A stretch of DNA of 64,000 bases from Rouxiella chamberiensis (GTDB taxonomy: Bacteria > Pseudomonadota > Gammaproteobacteria > Enterobacterales > Enterobacteriaceae). Both the position numbers and the translations under genes were made by a program. Under the pieces are notes generated by a model that saw nothing but the letters and a program-made list of their open reading frames with translations, was not told the DNA's origin and did not search any database. The stretch spans positions 2,604,001 to 2,668,000 of the forward strand of contig NZ_CP114058.1 of assembly GCF_026967475.1 (NCBI RefSeq), written 5' to 3'. Of the stretch, positions 20,269 to 30,669 are shown piece after piece (the first letter of the stretch is position 1; each line of letters starts with the position of its first letter).

Positions 20269-21006
20269 TTAATTTGCGCTTACCTGAATATTTTTTTCGG
20301 CAAACGCCGCACGCAGGCTACGAGCAAAAGCCAGGGCATGTTCGCCATCGCCGTGCAGGCAGACCGTGTCGGCTTGAACGGGCACAAAGACGCCGTCGCG
20401 GCTTAGCACCTGCTTGTCGACAATCATGCTCAACGTCTGCTCAAGCGCCAGCGCATCGGTTTCAATCATGGCATCTGGCTGGCTGCGCGGCACCAGATTG
20501 CCGTTGCTCTGATAGCGGCGATCGGCGAAGACTTCCTGACGTGTTTGCAAACCAAGACGTTCCCCGGCGCGAATAAGCTCGCTGCCCGCCAGCCCAACCA
20601 GCTTGAGAGAAGCGTCAACATCGCGCACCGCACGGGCGATGGCATCGGACAGGGCCGGATCGGTCGCCGCCTGGTTGTAAAGCATGCCGTGCGGTTTGAC
20701 GTGCACCATCTTGCCGCCTTCGGCACGCGTTATCGCCGCCAGTGCGCCAAGCTGATACACCACCTGCGCGTACACCGTGTCGGGTGGCAGCTGCATTGCC
20801 GTGCGGCCAAAGTTTTCGCGATCCGGAAAACTCGGGTGCGCGCCTATCGCAACGCCGTACTGAATGGCCCAACGCACCGATTGGCGCATGGTGTCGGCAT
20901 CACCCGCATGAAATCCGCAGGCAATGTTGGCGGAGCTAACCAGTTGCAACAGCGCCTCGTCGTTGGCGCAGCCTTCGCCTAAATCGGCATTCAAATCAAC
21001 GGTCAT
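20269..21006 (-). CDS. pxpA: 5-oxoprolinase subunit A
   Basis: LamB/YcsF-family subunit of the ATP-dependent 5-oxoprolinase PxpABC, which turns 5-oxoproline into glutamate. I start it at the ATG at 21006 ([12 protein letters not shown]), giving 245 residues (E. coli 244). A longer frame from 21072 adds 22 residues overlapping pxpC and is not supported by the family. Typical motifs: [24 protein letters not shown] and [13 protein letters not shown]. Its start overlaps the end of pxpC by 11 bases. Confidence 0.95.
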   Translation of the reverse strand: MTVDLNADLGEGCANDEALLQLVSSANIACGFHAGDADTMRQSVRWAIQYGVAIGAHPSFPDRENFGRTAMQLPPDTVYAQVVYQLGALAAITRAEGGKMVHVKPHGMLYNQAATDPALSDAIARAVRDVDASLKLVGLAGSELIRAGERLGLQTRQEVFADRRYQSNGNLVPRSQPDAMIETDALALEQTLSMIVDKQVLSRDGVFVPVQADTVCLHGDGEHALAFARSLRAAFAEKNIQVSAN

Positions 21007-21925
21007 GCAGTCCCCACTTAATTTGTTCGATAAAACGATTTTGTTCGTAACGAGCACGCAGCGCCTCTTCAACCGTACATTTCACAAAATGTACCGGCAT
21101 GCCGAGGCGGATCTGTGCCAGATTGTAGAGATCGGCCTCGATCACCGTCGCAATACGCGGATACCCGCCGGTGGTCTGCGCATCGGCCATCAGCACAATC
21201 GGCTGGCCGCCGTGCGGCACCTGCACGACGCCCGGTACCAGTCCGTGCGACAGCATCTCGCGCTGAGTATCGCGCTTAAGCTCATGACCATGCAGGCGAT
21301 ACCCCATGCGGTTACTTTGCGGGCTTAGCTGCCAGGCAGTGCGCCAGAAGGCTTCGCGGGCATCTTCACTGAATTCGTGATATTCCGGCCCCGGGATCGC
21401 GCGAATCCGGTTACCAAACAGCAACTGCTTCACGCCCGTGGCTTTGGTCGGCGCATTCAGCGCCTTGCCTGCCTTGAGCACATCGCCTTCTTTTAAAGGA
21501 CGGCCTTCGAATCCGCCAAAACCGGCCTTGATATCCGTACTGCGCGAATTGAGCACCTCAGGTACGTCAATGCCACCGGCTACCGCAAGATAGCTGCGCA
21601 TGCCGCGCATCGGAGTTTTCAGGGTCAGCGTTTGACCAGGCTTGACGGGATAACACCAGCCGGTCCACACCGCTTCGCCGTCGAGCATGGCGTGGCAACC
21701 CGCGCCCGTCATGGCAATCCAGCCCTTTTTGGTGAACTCGACGCTAAATTGCCCGAGCGTGATTTCAATTCCGGCGGCGTTTTCGTCATTGCCCACCAGC
21801 AGATTGGCAATGCGCAGTGCGGGTGCGTCGAAGGCGCCCGACTGGCTGACTCCGAGCTGGCGATAGCCGTCGCGCCCCAAATCCTGCACCGTGGTCTGCA
21901 TCCCGGCTTTTAATATTTTTAACAT
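20996..21925 (-). CDS. pxpC: 5-oxoprolinase subunit C
   Basis: Biotin-dependent-carboxyltransferase-like (KipA/AHS2) subunit of 5-oxoprolinase. It has 309 residues (E. coli YbgK 310). It begins [22 protein letters not shown] and contains the family segments GVSQSGAFD and IALNLLVGN-type (here [17 protein letters not shown]). It overlaps pxpB by 7 bases upstream and pxpA by 11 bases downstream, so the three subunits are co-translated. Confidence 0.96.
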   Translation of the reverse strand: MLKILKAGMQTTVQDLGRDGYRQLGVSQSGAFDAPALRIANLLVGNDENAAGIEITLGQFSVEFTKKGWIAMTGAGCHAMLDGEAVWTGWCYPVKPGQTLTLKTPMRGMRSYLAVAGGIDVPEVLNSRSTDIKAGFGGFEGRPLKEGDVLKAGKALNAPTKATGVKQLLFGNRIRAIPGPEYHEFSEDAREAFWRTAWQLSPQSNRMGYRLHGHELKRDTQREMLSHGLVPGVVQVPHGGQPIVLMADAQTTGGYPRIATVIEADLYNLAQIRLGMPVHFVKCTVEEALRARYEQNRFIEQIKWGLHDR

Positions 21926-22575
21926 ACGCCCTCCTTCTGCGGCACGAAACGTACCCTGTCGCCGGGGCGCAACAATGTCGGCAATCGACTGTCCGGATCA
22001 AACATCGCCTGCGGCGTATGGCCGATAAGCTGCCAGCCGCCCGGCGTTATCAACGGATAAATTCCGGTCTGGCTGCCACCTATGCCCACGGTGCCTGCCG
22101 GTACCGAAAGACGCGGTTCGGAATGACGCGGTGTCGCCAGAATTTCGGGCATGCCGCCGAGGTAAGGGAATCCGGGCTGGAACCCCAGGAAATAGACGAT
22201 GTATTCCGCGCCGCTGTGGCATTCGACCACCTGACGGGCGCTCATACCGGTATGGCGGGCGACACCGTCAAGGTCGGGTCCGCCCTTGCCGCCATAGACC
22301 ACGGGAATTTCGACAAGCCGCGATTCCGGCACCAGCGCATCGCTCTCCTGCCACCATTTTTCGAGACGTTCAACCGCGTCCGGGGCGGTACGTTGCGGGT
22401 CGTCAAGCAGCACGGTCAAATTATTCATTCCCGGGATCACTTCCTTCACGTCGGGAAAATCCACCAGACGTTGGGCAAGACCCCAGATTCGTTGCTGGCT
22501 CGCCAGTAACACCGGCGGCTCAAGTTCGAGAACGACGGCGCGTTCACCTAACAAGTAACATCGTGCTCGTTGCAC
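21919..22575 (-). CDS. pxpB: 5-oxoprolinase subunit B
   Basis: KipI/AHS1-family subunit of 5-oxoprolinase. It has 218 residues, as in E. coli YbgJ. It contains the [14 protein letters not shown] and [16 protein letters not shown] signature segments. First gene of the pxpB-pxpC-pxpA-pcp-nei run. The 242 bases between it and the divergent MFS gene hold the promoters of both; no operator is recognisable. Confidence 0.96.
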   Translation of the reverse strand: MQRARCYLLGERAVVLELEPPVLLASQQRIWGLAQRLVDFPDVKEVIPGMNNLTVLLDDPQRTAPDAVERLEKWWQESDALVPESRLVEIPVVYGGKGGPDLDGVARHTGMSARQVVECHSGAEYIVYFLGFQPGFPYLGGMPEILATPRHSEPRLSVPAGTVGIGGSQTGIYPLITPGGWQLIGHTPQAMFDPDSRLPTLLRPGDRVRFVPQKEGVC

Positions 22576-22817
22576 CTGATGACTCCTAAGCCATAAAACA
22601 GAAGAAATACAATAAAGATGAAGGTAAAGATAACGTTATTTAAACCGCAGTGACAGACCCTAAATGCCCTGCCCGAAAGTTAACAGATCGATAGCCAAGA
22701 CCTAAGCTGCTACGCTTACTGTCAATGACTGCCTGCGCGTCTGATGTTTTCGCAAAACCCTGACTGCCAGGAAGGCGTTTAAAAACAGGGGATTGCCACA
22801 ATGAAAAGGGAGAAACA

Positions 22818-24277
22818 GTGAAAAAGACCTTTGGCGTTTTTTTCCGCTCTACACCACGACGTTGCTGATGCTGCTTGGCTCAGGACTTCTTACCACCTAC
22901 GTCTCCCTGCGCCTTGGCGCGATACACGTCAGCGGCGCGATGATCGGGGCGATTATCGCCGCCAACTATATCGGGCTTGTGATAGGCGGTAAGGTCGGCC
23001 ATTTTCTGATTGCCCGCGTCGGCCACATTCGCGCCTATGTCTCCTGTTCGGGGATTATCACCGCCGCCGTCATTGGTCATGGACTCACGGAGATTATTCC
23101 GGTGTGGGTCGGGCTGCGGCTCATCATCGGCCTGTGCATGATGTGTCAATACATGGTGCTCGAGAGCTGGCTTAACGATCAGTCCGATTCCAGCCAGCGC
23201 GGCGTGGTATTCGGTTTCTATATGGCCGCCTCCTATCTCGGCATGGCGCTGGGACAGGTTGTGCTGATGCTGCAAACCGATCTCGGCATGAGTACGCTGC
23301 TGGTGATTGCGCTGTGTTTCGCGCTCTGTCTGGTGCCGATAGCCCTCACCACGCGCACCAAGGTCGGCCATATGTCGCCTGCGCCGATGGAGTTGAAATT
23401 CTTTATCGGCGCTATCCCGAAAGTTTTGGCGATTACGCTGGTGATTGGCATGATTGTCGGCTCGTTTTACGGCATGGCGCCGCTCTACTCCAATCAGCAG
23501 GGGCTTTCCACCCAGCAAACCGGCCTGTTTATGGCGCTGGCGATTTTCGCCGGACTGGTCGCTCAATTTCCCCTGAGCTGGCTGTCGGACCGCTATAACC
23601 GCAACCTGCTGATGCGTATCAATGCGCTGTTGCTGGCGGTGGCGGCGTTGCCGCTGGCAATTTTTACCCACATTTCCTTCCCGGTGCTGCTTGCCGTGGG
23701 TTTTACCGTCAGCCTGATGCAGTTCACCCTGTATCCGCTGGTTGTGGCGCTGGCGAATGACATGATTGAGCCCGAACGCCGCGTGTCGCTCTCGGCCTGC
23801 CTGCTGATGGCATTCGGGGTCGGAGCCTGTATCGGCCCGCTGGCGGTGGGTGCGCTGATTGAACCGCTCGGCGGCAACATCCTCTATGCCTTCTTTGCCC
23901 TGTGCGGCGTGGCGATTGTCGGCCTGAGCCGCAGTTCGGCTGTCGATGCGAAGACGCAAATGGCGGAAGATGCCCCAGTGCCCCACATCGCCATGCCCGA
24001 CAGTCTAAGCAGTTCGCCGCTGTCGCCTGCGCTGAACCCCAATCTTGACGAGCAGATGATTCAGGACCAGATGCCTGCGCCGGAAACGGCCGAGCAGCCC
24101 GAGGCCGAACCCGAGCCCGAAGTCGAGCTGGACAGGCGTTCGCAAGGGGCGGATCCGGACGCAGATACCGGTCTGCAACGCGCCTTTATCATGCTTGAAG
24201 ACAGCGAATTGCCCGCGGGCGAGGAAGAGAACGAGAAAGAGGCTGTGCCCTTGAACGCGGCACAGCAGAGTCGATAA
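22818..24277 (+). CDS. MFS transporter (YcaD-like) with long acidic tail; indel near start
   Basis: Twelve-helix major facilitator, substrate unknown. The likely start is GTG at 22818, behind AGGGAG, reading KKTFGVFF. A T-run at 22829-22843 (seven T where eight are needed) shifts the frame, which then continues PLYTTTLLMLLGSG to 24277. Corrected length is 486 residues. The family motif between helices 2 and 3 is GGKVGHFLIARVGHIRAY, and LSWLSDRYNRN follows in the second half. Residues from about 375 form an acidic, Pro/Glu-rich cytoplasmic tail of roughly 110 residues that E. coli YcaD lacks. It is the only plus-strand gene between gltA's neighbour and kdp. Confidence 0.85.
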
Positions 24278-24289
24278 AACGGAGGGACG

Positions 24290-25032
24290 TTACGCCGGAT
24301 TGTCGATATCGATAAAGGTCACGTCAAGGCCATGCGCGGCGGCAAGCCATTCGCCCAGCGCCTTCACGCCATAACGTTCGCTGGCGTGGTGGCCTGCCGC
24401 AAAGAAGTGCAGCCCCATTTCGCGGGCAATATGAATCGTCTGCTCGGACACTTCGCCCGTGATGAAGGCATCGACGCCAAACTCTGCCGCCTGCTGAATA
24501 AAGCCCTGACCGCCGCCCGTACACCACGCGACGCGGCGAATCATTTTCGGGCCGCCTTCCGCGCTGTGCAGCACTTTTTGCCAAGCTGCTGCTCGATGCG
24601 CCGATGAAACGCCTCGGCAGGCATGGCTTGCGGCAGTTCGCCGTAAGGCACCAACGGCATCACTTCGCCGAGCACGTCGATGCCCAGCAGTTTTGCCAGC
24701 TGCGCATTGTTGCCAAGCTCGGGATGAGCGTCGAGCGGCAGATGATAACCATAGAGATTGATGTCGTTCAACAACAGCGTTTTCAGACGGTTGCGTTTCA
24801 TTCCACGTACCGCAGCCGGTTCGTTTTTCCAGAAGTAACCATGATGCACGATAATCGTGTCGGCCTGATGTTCCACTGCGGCATCCAGCAACTTCTGGCT
24901 GGCGGTCACGCCCGTTACAATACGTTTGACGTCGCTGCCGCCTTCGACCTGCAGGCCGTTGGGCGCATAATCTTTAAAGGTGTCGACCGCCAGTTTCTGG
25001 TCGATAAGCTTTTCCAGTTCAATGTTATTCAT
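24290..25032 (-). CDS. ybgI: Nif3-like metal-binding protein YbgI; one-base indel
   Basis: DUF34/Nif3 family dinuclear-metal protein of unclear function (annotated elsewhere as a GTP cyclohydrolase 1 type 2 homolog). The first part (MNNIELEKLIDQKLAVDTF) includes the metal-site HHGYFWK. At about 24577-24581 five A stand where six are needed on the coding strand. After that the other frame continues VLHSAEGGPKMIRRVAWCTGGGQGF to the family ending DVTFIDIDNPA. Corrected length is about 247 residues, as in E. coli. I read the break as a probable sequencing error. Confidence 0.9.
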
Positions 25033-25077
25033 TCGATATTCCGCGTGTTCGGCCGTGCCGAAAGTAGAGCAGTCTGA

Positions 25078-26073
25078 TTAAAAATCGAGGCTATCGCCCT
25101 GCTGCATAAAGACAAAGTTTACGCCGAGGTCATTGCCCTGTTCAAGCTGGCGGATTATTTCGGCGCGCGGATCGACACCGGCCATAAGGCTTGGCTTGAT
25201 ATGACTGATGACGATTTTCAGGCCTTCTAAAGATCCTGCGCCGCCCGCATGGCGTTCGAGGTTTTTCAGCTCCCCGAGCAGCAAGGCGGGCGTGAGATGC
25301 CCAAACAGCTGGTCCCGAGGCGTAGTGTTCGAAAACGAGGTTTCGATAATCAGCCCCTTGAGCCTTTTCTGTTTGATCTCGTCGCCCAACACACGCCACA
25401 CCGCGTCGAGGTTGCGCGATTTTTCGAGCGAGTCTGCGCCCGTATCGCCGAAATAGGCAAAGGACTCGTTGCCGCGACTGAGCAGCAGCATCGACGAACT
25501 CGCGCCGCCGTGACTGAGCGGATAGATAACGCCATCAAGCCCGCTCAAACCCAGCGAAACGCGCTGACCAGGTCGTGGCGCATTGAGCCGATAGGTGCCC
25601 AGCCGCTGACCGCTGCCGGAATCGCTGAAGTTGGGCCACACCTTCCAGTTGAAATAGTATTGCCGCAGCGTATCGATGGTTTCGGTAGAGCCGTAGACCG
25701 GCTTTTTGCTGTCCTGCGGCGAAGCGATGATGAATCCGGCAAGATGGTCGAGATGACCGTGACTGATAAAGTAGCCGGCAATCAGATTGCGAAACACCGC
25801 GCCCTGGGGTGTCAGGGGCGCAGCGTTTTCCGGGGTGACTTCGGGGAAACTGCCTTTTTCGAGTGCCTTGCGGATGCCCGGTAAAACCGAACCGGCATCG
25901 AGGGCAAAATAGCGGCTCTGGCTGTCGCTGCGAATCAGGTAGGAGGTCAGATTGCCCTCCTCCACGCCGCCGTTGACGCCAAGCGCTACAACCTTGAATC
26001 CTGCGCTGGCGCTAAAGGCGAGGCCCAGACCGGCCGTCACCATGAGTGCCGCGCGCCAATATCTTGTTGTCAT
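25078..26073 (-). CDS. Periplasmic class-II 3',5'-cyclic-nucleotide phosphodiesterase
   Basis: Metallo-beta-lactamase-fold enzyme predicted to hydrolyse cAMP in the periplasm. It has 331 residues. An N-terminal signal peptide (MTTRYWRAALMVTAGLGLAF) has a likely cut after SASA (residue 24). The class-II PDE signature HGHLDHLAGFIIASP at residues 105-119 is complete and provides the metal ligands. Further conserved segments are FGDTGAD and LIIETSF. It resembles Vibrio fischeri CpdP and yeast PDE1; E. coli has no homolog here. It sits alone between ybgI (45 bases downstream) and phr. It could let the cell degrade extracellular cAMP as a nutrient or signal. The substrate is inferred from the family. 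Confidence 0.88.
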   Translation of the reverse strand: MTTRYWRAALMVTAGLGLAFSASAGFKVVALGVNGGVEEGNLTSYLIRSDSQSRYFALDAGSVLPGIRKALEKGSFPEVTPENAAPLTPQGAVFRNLIAGYFISHGHLDHLAGFIIASPQDSKKPVYGSTETIDTLRQYYFNWKVWPNFSDSGSGQRLGTYRLNAPRPGQRVSLGLSGLDGVIYPLSHGGASSSMLLLSRGNESFAYFGDTGADSLEKSRNLDAVWRVLGDEIKQKRLKGLIIETSFSNTTPRDQLFGHLTPALLLGELKNLERHAGGAGSLEGLKIVISHIKPSLMAGVDPRAEIIRQLEQGNDLGVNFVFMQQGDSLDF

Positions 26074-26116
26074 TACATCGCTCCGTGTTGTGCCGAGAAC
26101 GAATCAGGACAGGCAC

Positions 26117-27556
26117 CTAATTCTCGGCATGAGCGCGACTTTTGGCGGCTTCGAACGCTGCCAGCGTGTCCTTGCGCGCTCTGGCGTGGTCGATAATCGG
26201 ATGAGGATAGTCTAACACGCGCTGCTGTTTCTCTGCCCAACGATGTGGCTGATGAATGTCTTTCTCCGGGACATCGGCCAGTTCCGGGATCCACTTCTTG
26301 ATAAACTGCCCCTGTTTGTCGAAGCGCTCGCCCTGCGTGGTTGGGTTGAAAATACGGAAATACGGCGCAGAGTCGTTGCCGGTCGAGGCGCTCCACTGCC
26401 AGCCGCCGTTATTGGCCGCCAAATCGCCATCCAGCAGTTGGGTCATGAAGTAGCGCTCGCCGAGATGCCAGTCGATCAGCAGATCTTTTACCAGAAAACT
26501 GGAGGTGATCATCCGCAGGCGATTGTGCATCCAGCCCGTAGCCTTCATCTGCCGCATGGCCGCGTCGACGATAGGATAACCGGTTTTACCTTCCTGCCAC
26601 GCTTTCAGGTCGTCGGCAGCCTCGCGCCAGGCAACGCCGCGCGTCCAGTCCACAAACGGCTGATGCTTGCACAATGACGGCCAGGCCACCAGCAGATGAC
26701 GATAAAACTCGCGCCAAATCAGCTCGTTAAGCCAGCCGAAGGCGCTGCCGTCGCGCTTTTCGAGCACGTCGGGATTTTCGGTGCGCAGCCGGTTGAAACA
26801 CTGACGTGGCGACAGCACGCCAATCGCGAGATACGGCGAGAGCGTACTGGTGCCGTCAATCGCCGGGAAATCGCGCTTGTCGTTGTAATCCTGCACGTTT
26901 TCGCGACAAAAGCGCCGCAGCCTGTCCCGTGCCGCGTCTTCACCTACCGGAAAATCGTCGCCTATCTCTTCTTGAGGATAATCAAACGGCTTGATGGCGT
27001 TGGGCTTGCCCTGATGAGGGTGTTCACGCGCTTTGGGCGCGGCGAGCGATCGGCAGTCGGACTCGCTTAGCCGCTCGATAAAGGCGCGACGAAACGGCGT
27101 ATACACCTTGTACATGCTGCCGTCACCGGTGGTCACCGAACCGGGCGGTAACAATAGGCTGTCGTCGAAACGACGGATTTGCAGGTCGGGCGACAGGGCT
27201 TTATCGACGGCGGCATCGCGTTCGACCTCGTTTATCTCGACCTGATTGTTGTAAAACAGCGCATCAACCTTCTGGTCACGTGCAAACTGTTCGAGCCAGG
27301 TTACGCTGTCGGCAAACAGGTCGCACTGCTGGTAATGCAGCGGTATTCCGCGCTCATGCAGCGATTTTTTCAGTGCCAGCAGATGCTGATAGATAAAGGC
27401 CGCCTGACGCGGCGCCATGTCATGTTTGCGCCACTGCTTCGGCGTGGCGATAAACACGGCAATCACGTGGGCGTCGGGGTCTTCGCAGGCGGCGGAGAGC
27501 GCGCGATTGTCCGTCACACGCAAATCGTTGCGAAACCAGACCAGATGGGTGGTCAT
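26117..27556 (-). CDS. phr: Deoxyribodipyrimidine photolyase
   Basis: Light-driven repair of cyclobutane pyrimidine dimers using FADH and an antenna folate. It has 479 residues (E. coli 472). The N-terminal alpha/beta domain (MTTHLVWFRNDLRVTDNRAL) binds the antenna. The C-terminal helical domain has the FAD/DNA signatures including WMHNRLRM, YFMTQLLDGDLAANNGGWQW and STGNDSAPYFRIFNP. The tryptophans of the electron-transfer chain appear conserved. It follows ybgA by 18 bases in the same direction, the arrangement also found in E. coli (ybgA-phr). Confidence 0.97.
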   Translation of the reverse strand: MTTHLVWFRNDLRVTDNRALSAACEDPDAHVIAVFIATPKQWRKHDMAPRQAAFIYQHLLALKKSLHERGIPLHYQQCDLFADSVTWLEQFARDQKVDALFYNNQVEINEVERDAAVDKALSPDLQIRRFDDSLLLPPGSVTTGDGSMYKVYTPFRRAFIERLSESDCRSLAAPKAREHPHQGKPNAIKPFDYPQEEIGDDFPVGEDAARDRLRRFCRENVQDYNDKRDFPAIDGTSTLSPYLAIGVLSPRQCFNRLRTENPDVLEKRDGSAFGWLNELIWREFYRHLLVAWPSLCKHQPFVDWTRGVAWREAADDLKAWQEGKTGYPIVDAAMRQMKATGWMHNRLRMITSSFLVKDLLIDWHLGERYFMTQLLDGDLAANNGGWQWSASTGNDSAPYFRIFNPTTQGERFDKQGQFIKKWIPELADVPEKDIHQPHRWAEKQQRVLDYPHPIIDHARARKDTLAAFEAAKSRAHAEN

Positions 27557-27574
27557 GTCCAGCTTTCCTTGTTT

Positions 27575-28528
27575 TTAATGCCCGTAACGTAAACGCAGCG
27601 CTTCGGGATACGGCTCGAAATAGCGCTGTTGCTCCAGATACGCATCGGGATATTCATGCATGTAATGTTTTAGCAGGGTGATAGGGGCCAAAAGCGGTTG
27701 CAGCCCCTGCCGATAGTGGTCAATCAGTTGGGTCAACTCCTGACGCTGACCGCTGTTGAGCTGTTTACGGAAATAGCCCTGCACGTGCATCAGCACGTTC
27801 GTGTGATTGCGGCGAGTCGCGCGATTTTTCATAAGGCTCATCAAGCGGTTGCGATACTCGACAAAATATTCTTCCAGTGATTCCCATTTGTCCATCGAGG
27901 CCACAAAACGTCCCAACTCGCGGTATTCAGGCTGTGAATGCGCCAGCAGCGACAGCTTGTAACGGCTGTGAAACGCCATCAGCTTGCCGCGCGTCAGTCC
28001 TGACTTGTGCAGCATTTTCAGCTCATACAGCGCAAAGACGCGCTCGACGAAGTTTTCACGCAGCAGAGGATCATTCAGACGCCCGTCTTCTTCGATAGGC
28101 AGCCACGGCAGCTGTTTTTGCAGTTCGGCGGTGTAGATGCCGACCCCGGTTTTACTGTTGTCTTTACTGTTTTCACGGTAAATGCGCACACGTTCCATGC
28201 CGCAGCTCGGCGATTTCGCGCAGAGTATGTAGCCGCAAAGGTGGTCGAGCGAGGCGATTCGCTGCTCTGAATACTGTTGCATCTTGTCGGTATAATCGAC
28301 CGCTTCATCGTTGCTAAAGCGCATGCGAATGCCCTCGTCGCTGTTCACCAGACGCAGCGCGGGACGTGGGGTTGGCAGGCCGATGGCCATTTCCGGACAG
28401 ATAGCTTCAAAACGGACATACGGGGCAAGCTGCTCGACGGCGAACGCCAGACGTTTATGTCCTCCATCGAAACGCACTTTCTCTCCCAGCAGGCAGGCGC
28501 TGATCCCAATCGGAATGTGTTCACTCAT
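27575..28528 (-). CDS. ybgA: DUF523-DUF1722 protein YbgA
   Basis: Function unknown; linked to phr in many genomes. It has 317 residues: an N-terminal DUF523 domain (about 5-145: IGISACLLGEKVRFDGGHKR, with a second cysteine pair in CAKSPSCG) and a C-terminal DUF1722 domain (about 190-310: HSRYKLSLLAHS ... YLEQQRYFEPYPEALRLRYGH). E. coli YbgA has only the DUF1722 half (169 residues). This long form is the ancestral two-domain type or a fusion. Paired cysteines suggest metal or Fe-S binding (inference). Confidence 0.93.
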   Translation of the reverse strand: MSEHIPIGISACLLGEKVRFDGGHKRLAFAVEQLAPYVRFEAICPEMAIGLPTPRPALRLVNSDEGIRMRFSNDEAVDYTDKMQQYSEQRIASLDHLCGYILCAKSPSCGMERVRIYRENSKDNSKTGVGIYTAELQKQLPWLPIEEDGRLNDPLLRENFVERVFALYELKMLHKSGLTRGKLMAFHSRYKLSLLAHSQPEYRELGRFVASMDKWESLEEYFVEYRNRLMSLMKNRATRRNHTNVLMHVQGYFRKQLNSGQRQELTQLIDHYRQGLQPLLAPITLLKHYMHEYPDAYLEQQRYFEPYPEALRLRYGH

Positions 28529-28866
28529 AGGCGACTCCTGACGGTTTCTTGCGTGAAATAAGATAATTAACCGGCGATAAACATTTATAAGGTTTGATAA
28601 AAAGCGTTTTTCGCCCCTCTAAAGTTATACACAAAATCATTTTTGTACAAGTTTGCGTGAAATGTTCATCCTGTAAACCTTAAGGGTAGCAGCTGAAATC
28701 GACGATTTTTGGTCAGAAAACAGACTTTAACCGCAATTTTTATACTTTTTTTACACCCGAGCCGCGCATTTTTTCAGGTTCTTTAGAAGCCGTTCTCTAG
28801 ACTCGCCCGTTATACAAGATTGATTTCTACAGCTCCCCACGGGGAAACAGACAAACGAGGTGTTTT
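28529..28866. other. Divergent ybgA-kdpF regulatory region (338 bases)
   Basis: AT-rich spacer holding the KdpE operator (28737-28759) and promoter of kdpFABC on the plus side and the start region of ybgA-phr on the minus side. No gene or repeat is seen. Confidence 0.8.
28737..28759 (+). promoter_or_regulatory. KdpE-binding site of the kdp operon
   Basis: T-rich box beginning TTTTTATAC and ending TTTACACCCG, 108 bases upstream of kdpF. It matches the T-tract operator protected by phosphorylated KdpE in E. coli (from memory). Its position fits activation of the kdpF promoter. Confidence 0.82.
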
Positions 28867-28947
28867 GTGATCATCTGCGGCGCGCTTTTAGTGGTTCTTT
28901 TGCTCGGCTATCTGATTTATGCCCTGCTCAACGCGGAGGAGTTTTAA
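28867..28947 (+). CDS. kdpF: KdpF, small stabilising subunit of the potassium ATPase
   Basis: A 26-residue membrane peptide starting with GTG, read VIICGALLVVLLLGYLIYAL and ending NAEEF. It closely matches E. coli KdpF (29 residues; LLVFLLLGYLVYALINAEAF). It forms a single transmembrane helix and stabilises the KdpABC complex. An ACGAGG ribosome site lies upstream. Its TAA directly abuts the kdpA ATG (TAAATG). Confidence 0.93.
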   Translation: MIICGALLVVLLLGYLIYALLNAEEF

Positions 28948-30635
28948 ATGGCTGCTTCCGCCTTTTTACTGATTGCCAGCTTTATGCTGGTGTTGCTGCT
29001 GCTCGCCCATCCGCTCGGCAAATTTACTGCGCAGTTGATTGAAGGAGAAACAGGGCCGCGCGTCGCGGCGTTCGAGCGCCGTATGCTGGGCATTGCGGGG
29101 GCAAATCACAGCGAAATGAACTGGAAGCAGTACGCGATAGCCCTGTTCAGCTTCAACCTGCTGGGGATTGTCCTGCTCACCGTGATTCTGCTGGCGCAAG
29201 GTTATCTCCCCTGGAATCCGCAGGGCCTGCCCGGTTTGTCCTGGGATCTGGCCTTCAACACGGCCATCAGTTTTGTTTCCAACACCAACTGGCAGGCATA
29301 CAGCGGTGAAAGCACGCTGAGCTATTTCAGTCAGATGCTGGGCCTGACGGTGCAAAACTTTCTCTCGGCTTCCACCGGTATCGCTGTGGCCTTTGCGCTG
29401 ATCCGCGCCTTTGCTCGTCCCGCCGCGACGACGCTCGGCAATGCCTGGCAGGACTTGCTGCGTATTACGCTCTATTTGCTGCTGCCGATTTCGCTGCTGC
29501 TGGCGCTGTACTTTGTCAGTCAGGGCGTATTGCAGAATCTCGACGCCTATCAGCATGTGACCACGCTCGAAGGGTTGCCGCAGGTTCTCGCCGATGGGGC
29601 CGGTGGCTTCACAGGAAGCCATCAAGATGCTCGGCACCAACGGCGGCGGCTTTTTTGGGGCCAACTCGGCGCATCCGTTCGAAAATCCGACCGCGATGAC
29701 CAATATGGTGCAGATGCTGGCGATATTCCTTATCCCCTGCGCGCTGTGTTTCGCCTTTGGTCGTGTGGTTGGCGACAACCGGCAGGGGCATGCGCTGCTG
29801 TGGACCATGTCGCTGATTTTTGTGGTCTGCGTAGTCATCGTGATGGCCGCCGAGTTGCAGGGCAATCCGCATTTCACGGCGCTGGGAGCGACCAGCAACT
29901 TCAATATGGAGGGCAAGGAGGCGCGCTTCGGCATTCTGGCCTCCAGCCTGTTTAGCGTGGTGACCACCGCGGCGTCCTGCGGAGCCGTGAACGCCATGCT
30001 CGACTCCTTCACGGCGCTCGGCGGCATGATCCCGCTGTGGCTGATGCAGATAGGCGAAGTGGTGTTCGGGGGTCGGCTCCGGCCTGTACGGCATTCTGCT
30101 GTTTGTGTTGCTGACCGTATTTATCGCGGGCTTGATGATTGGCCGCACACCGGAATATCTCGGCAAGAAAATCGACGTCTTCGACATGAAAATGACGGCG
30201 CTGGCGATTCTGGTGACCCCTGCGCTGGTCTTGCTCGGCACGGCGCTGGCGCTGATGACGCCCGCAGGACAAGCCGGAATTCTGAATCCGGGCGCGCATG
30301 GTTTCAGCGAGGTGCTTTATGCCTATTCGTCGGCGGCCAACAACAACGGCAGTGCCTTTGCCGGTCTCGGCGTCAACACGCCTTTCTACAATCTGACGCT
30401 GGCTGCGGCGATGTTGCTGGGCCGTTTCGGGGTGATCCTGCCGGTTCTGGCCATTGCAGGATCGCTTGTGGTCAAAAAACGCCAGCCTGCGGGTAACGGC
30501 ACGCTGCCGACCTCAGGCCCGCTGTTTATCGGCCTGCTGGTCGGCACCATCCTGCTGGTCGGCGCACTGACCTTTATTCCGGCGCTGGCGCTGGGTCCGG
30601 TGGCAGAACATTTACAGGTGTGGCTGGCGCGTTAA
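28948..30635 (+). CDS. kdpA: Potassium-transporting ATPase KdpA (channel-like subunit); two frame breaks
   Basis: K+-selective membrane subunit of the high-affinity KdpFABC pump. The frame starts [16 protein letters not shown]. It shifts at about 29594-29597 (four G where three are expected, GAT GGG CCG) and again in the G-run at 30068-30072 (two G short of VVFGGVGSG). With both corrected the protein is 562 residues (E. coli 557). Selectivity-filter-type segments are present, such as [18 protein letters not shown]. The last part runs [20 protein letters not shown] to LQVWLAR. The breaks lie in G-runs, kdpB and kdpC are intact, and the operon layout is normal, so sequencing error is likelier than loss of function. 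Confidence 0.93.
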
Positions 30636-30669
30636 GCCGGTCCAATGCAAAGCATCAAGAGAGATAACG

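Noticed and set aside
28948..30635. kdpA as a genuine pseudogene
   Set aside because: Breaks are in G-runs, the rest of kdpFABCDE is intact with its operator, and correction restores a full-length family protein.
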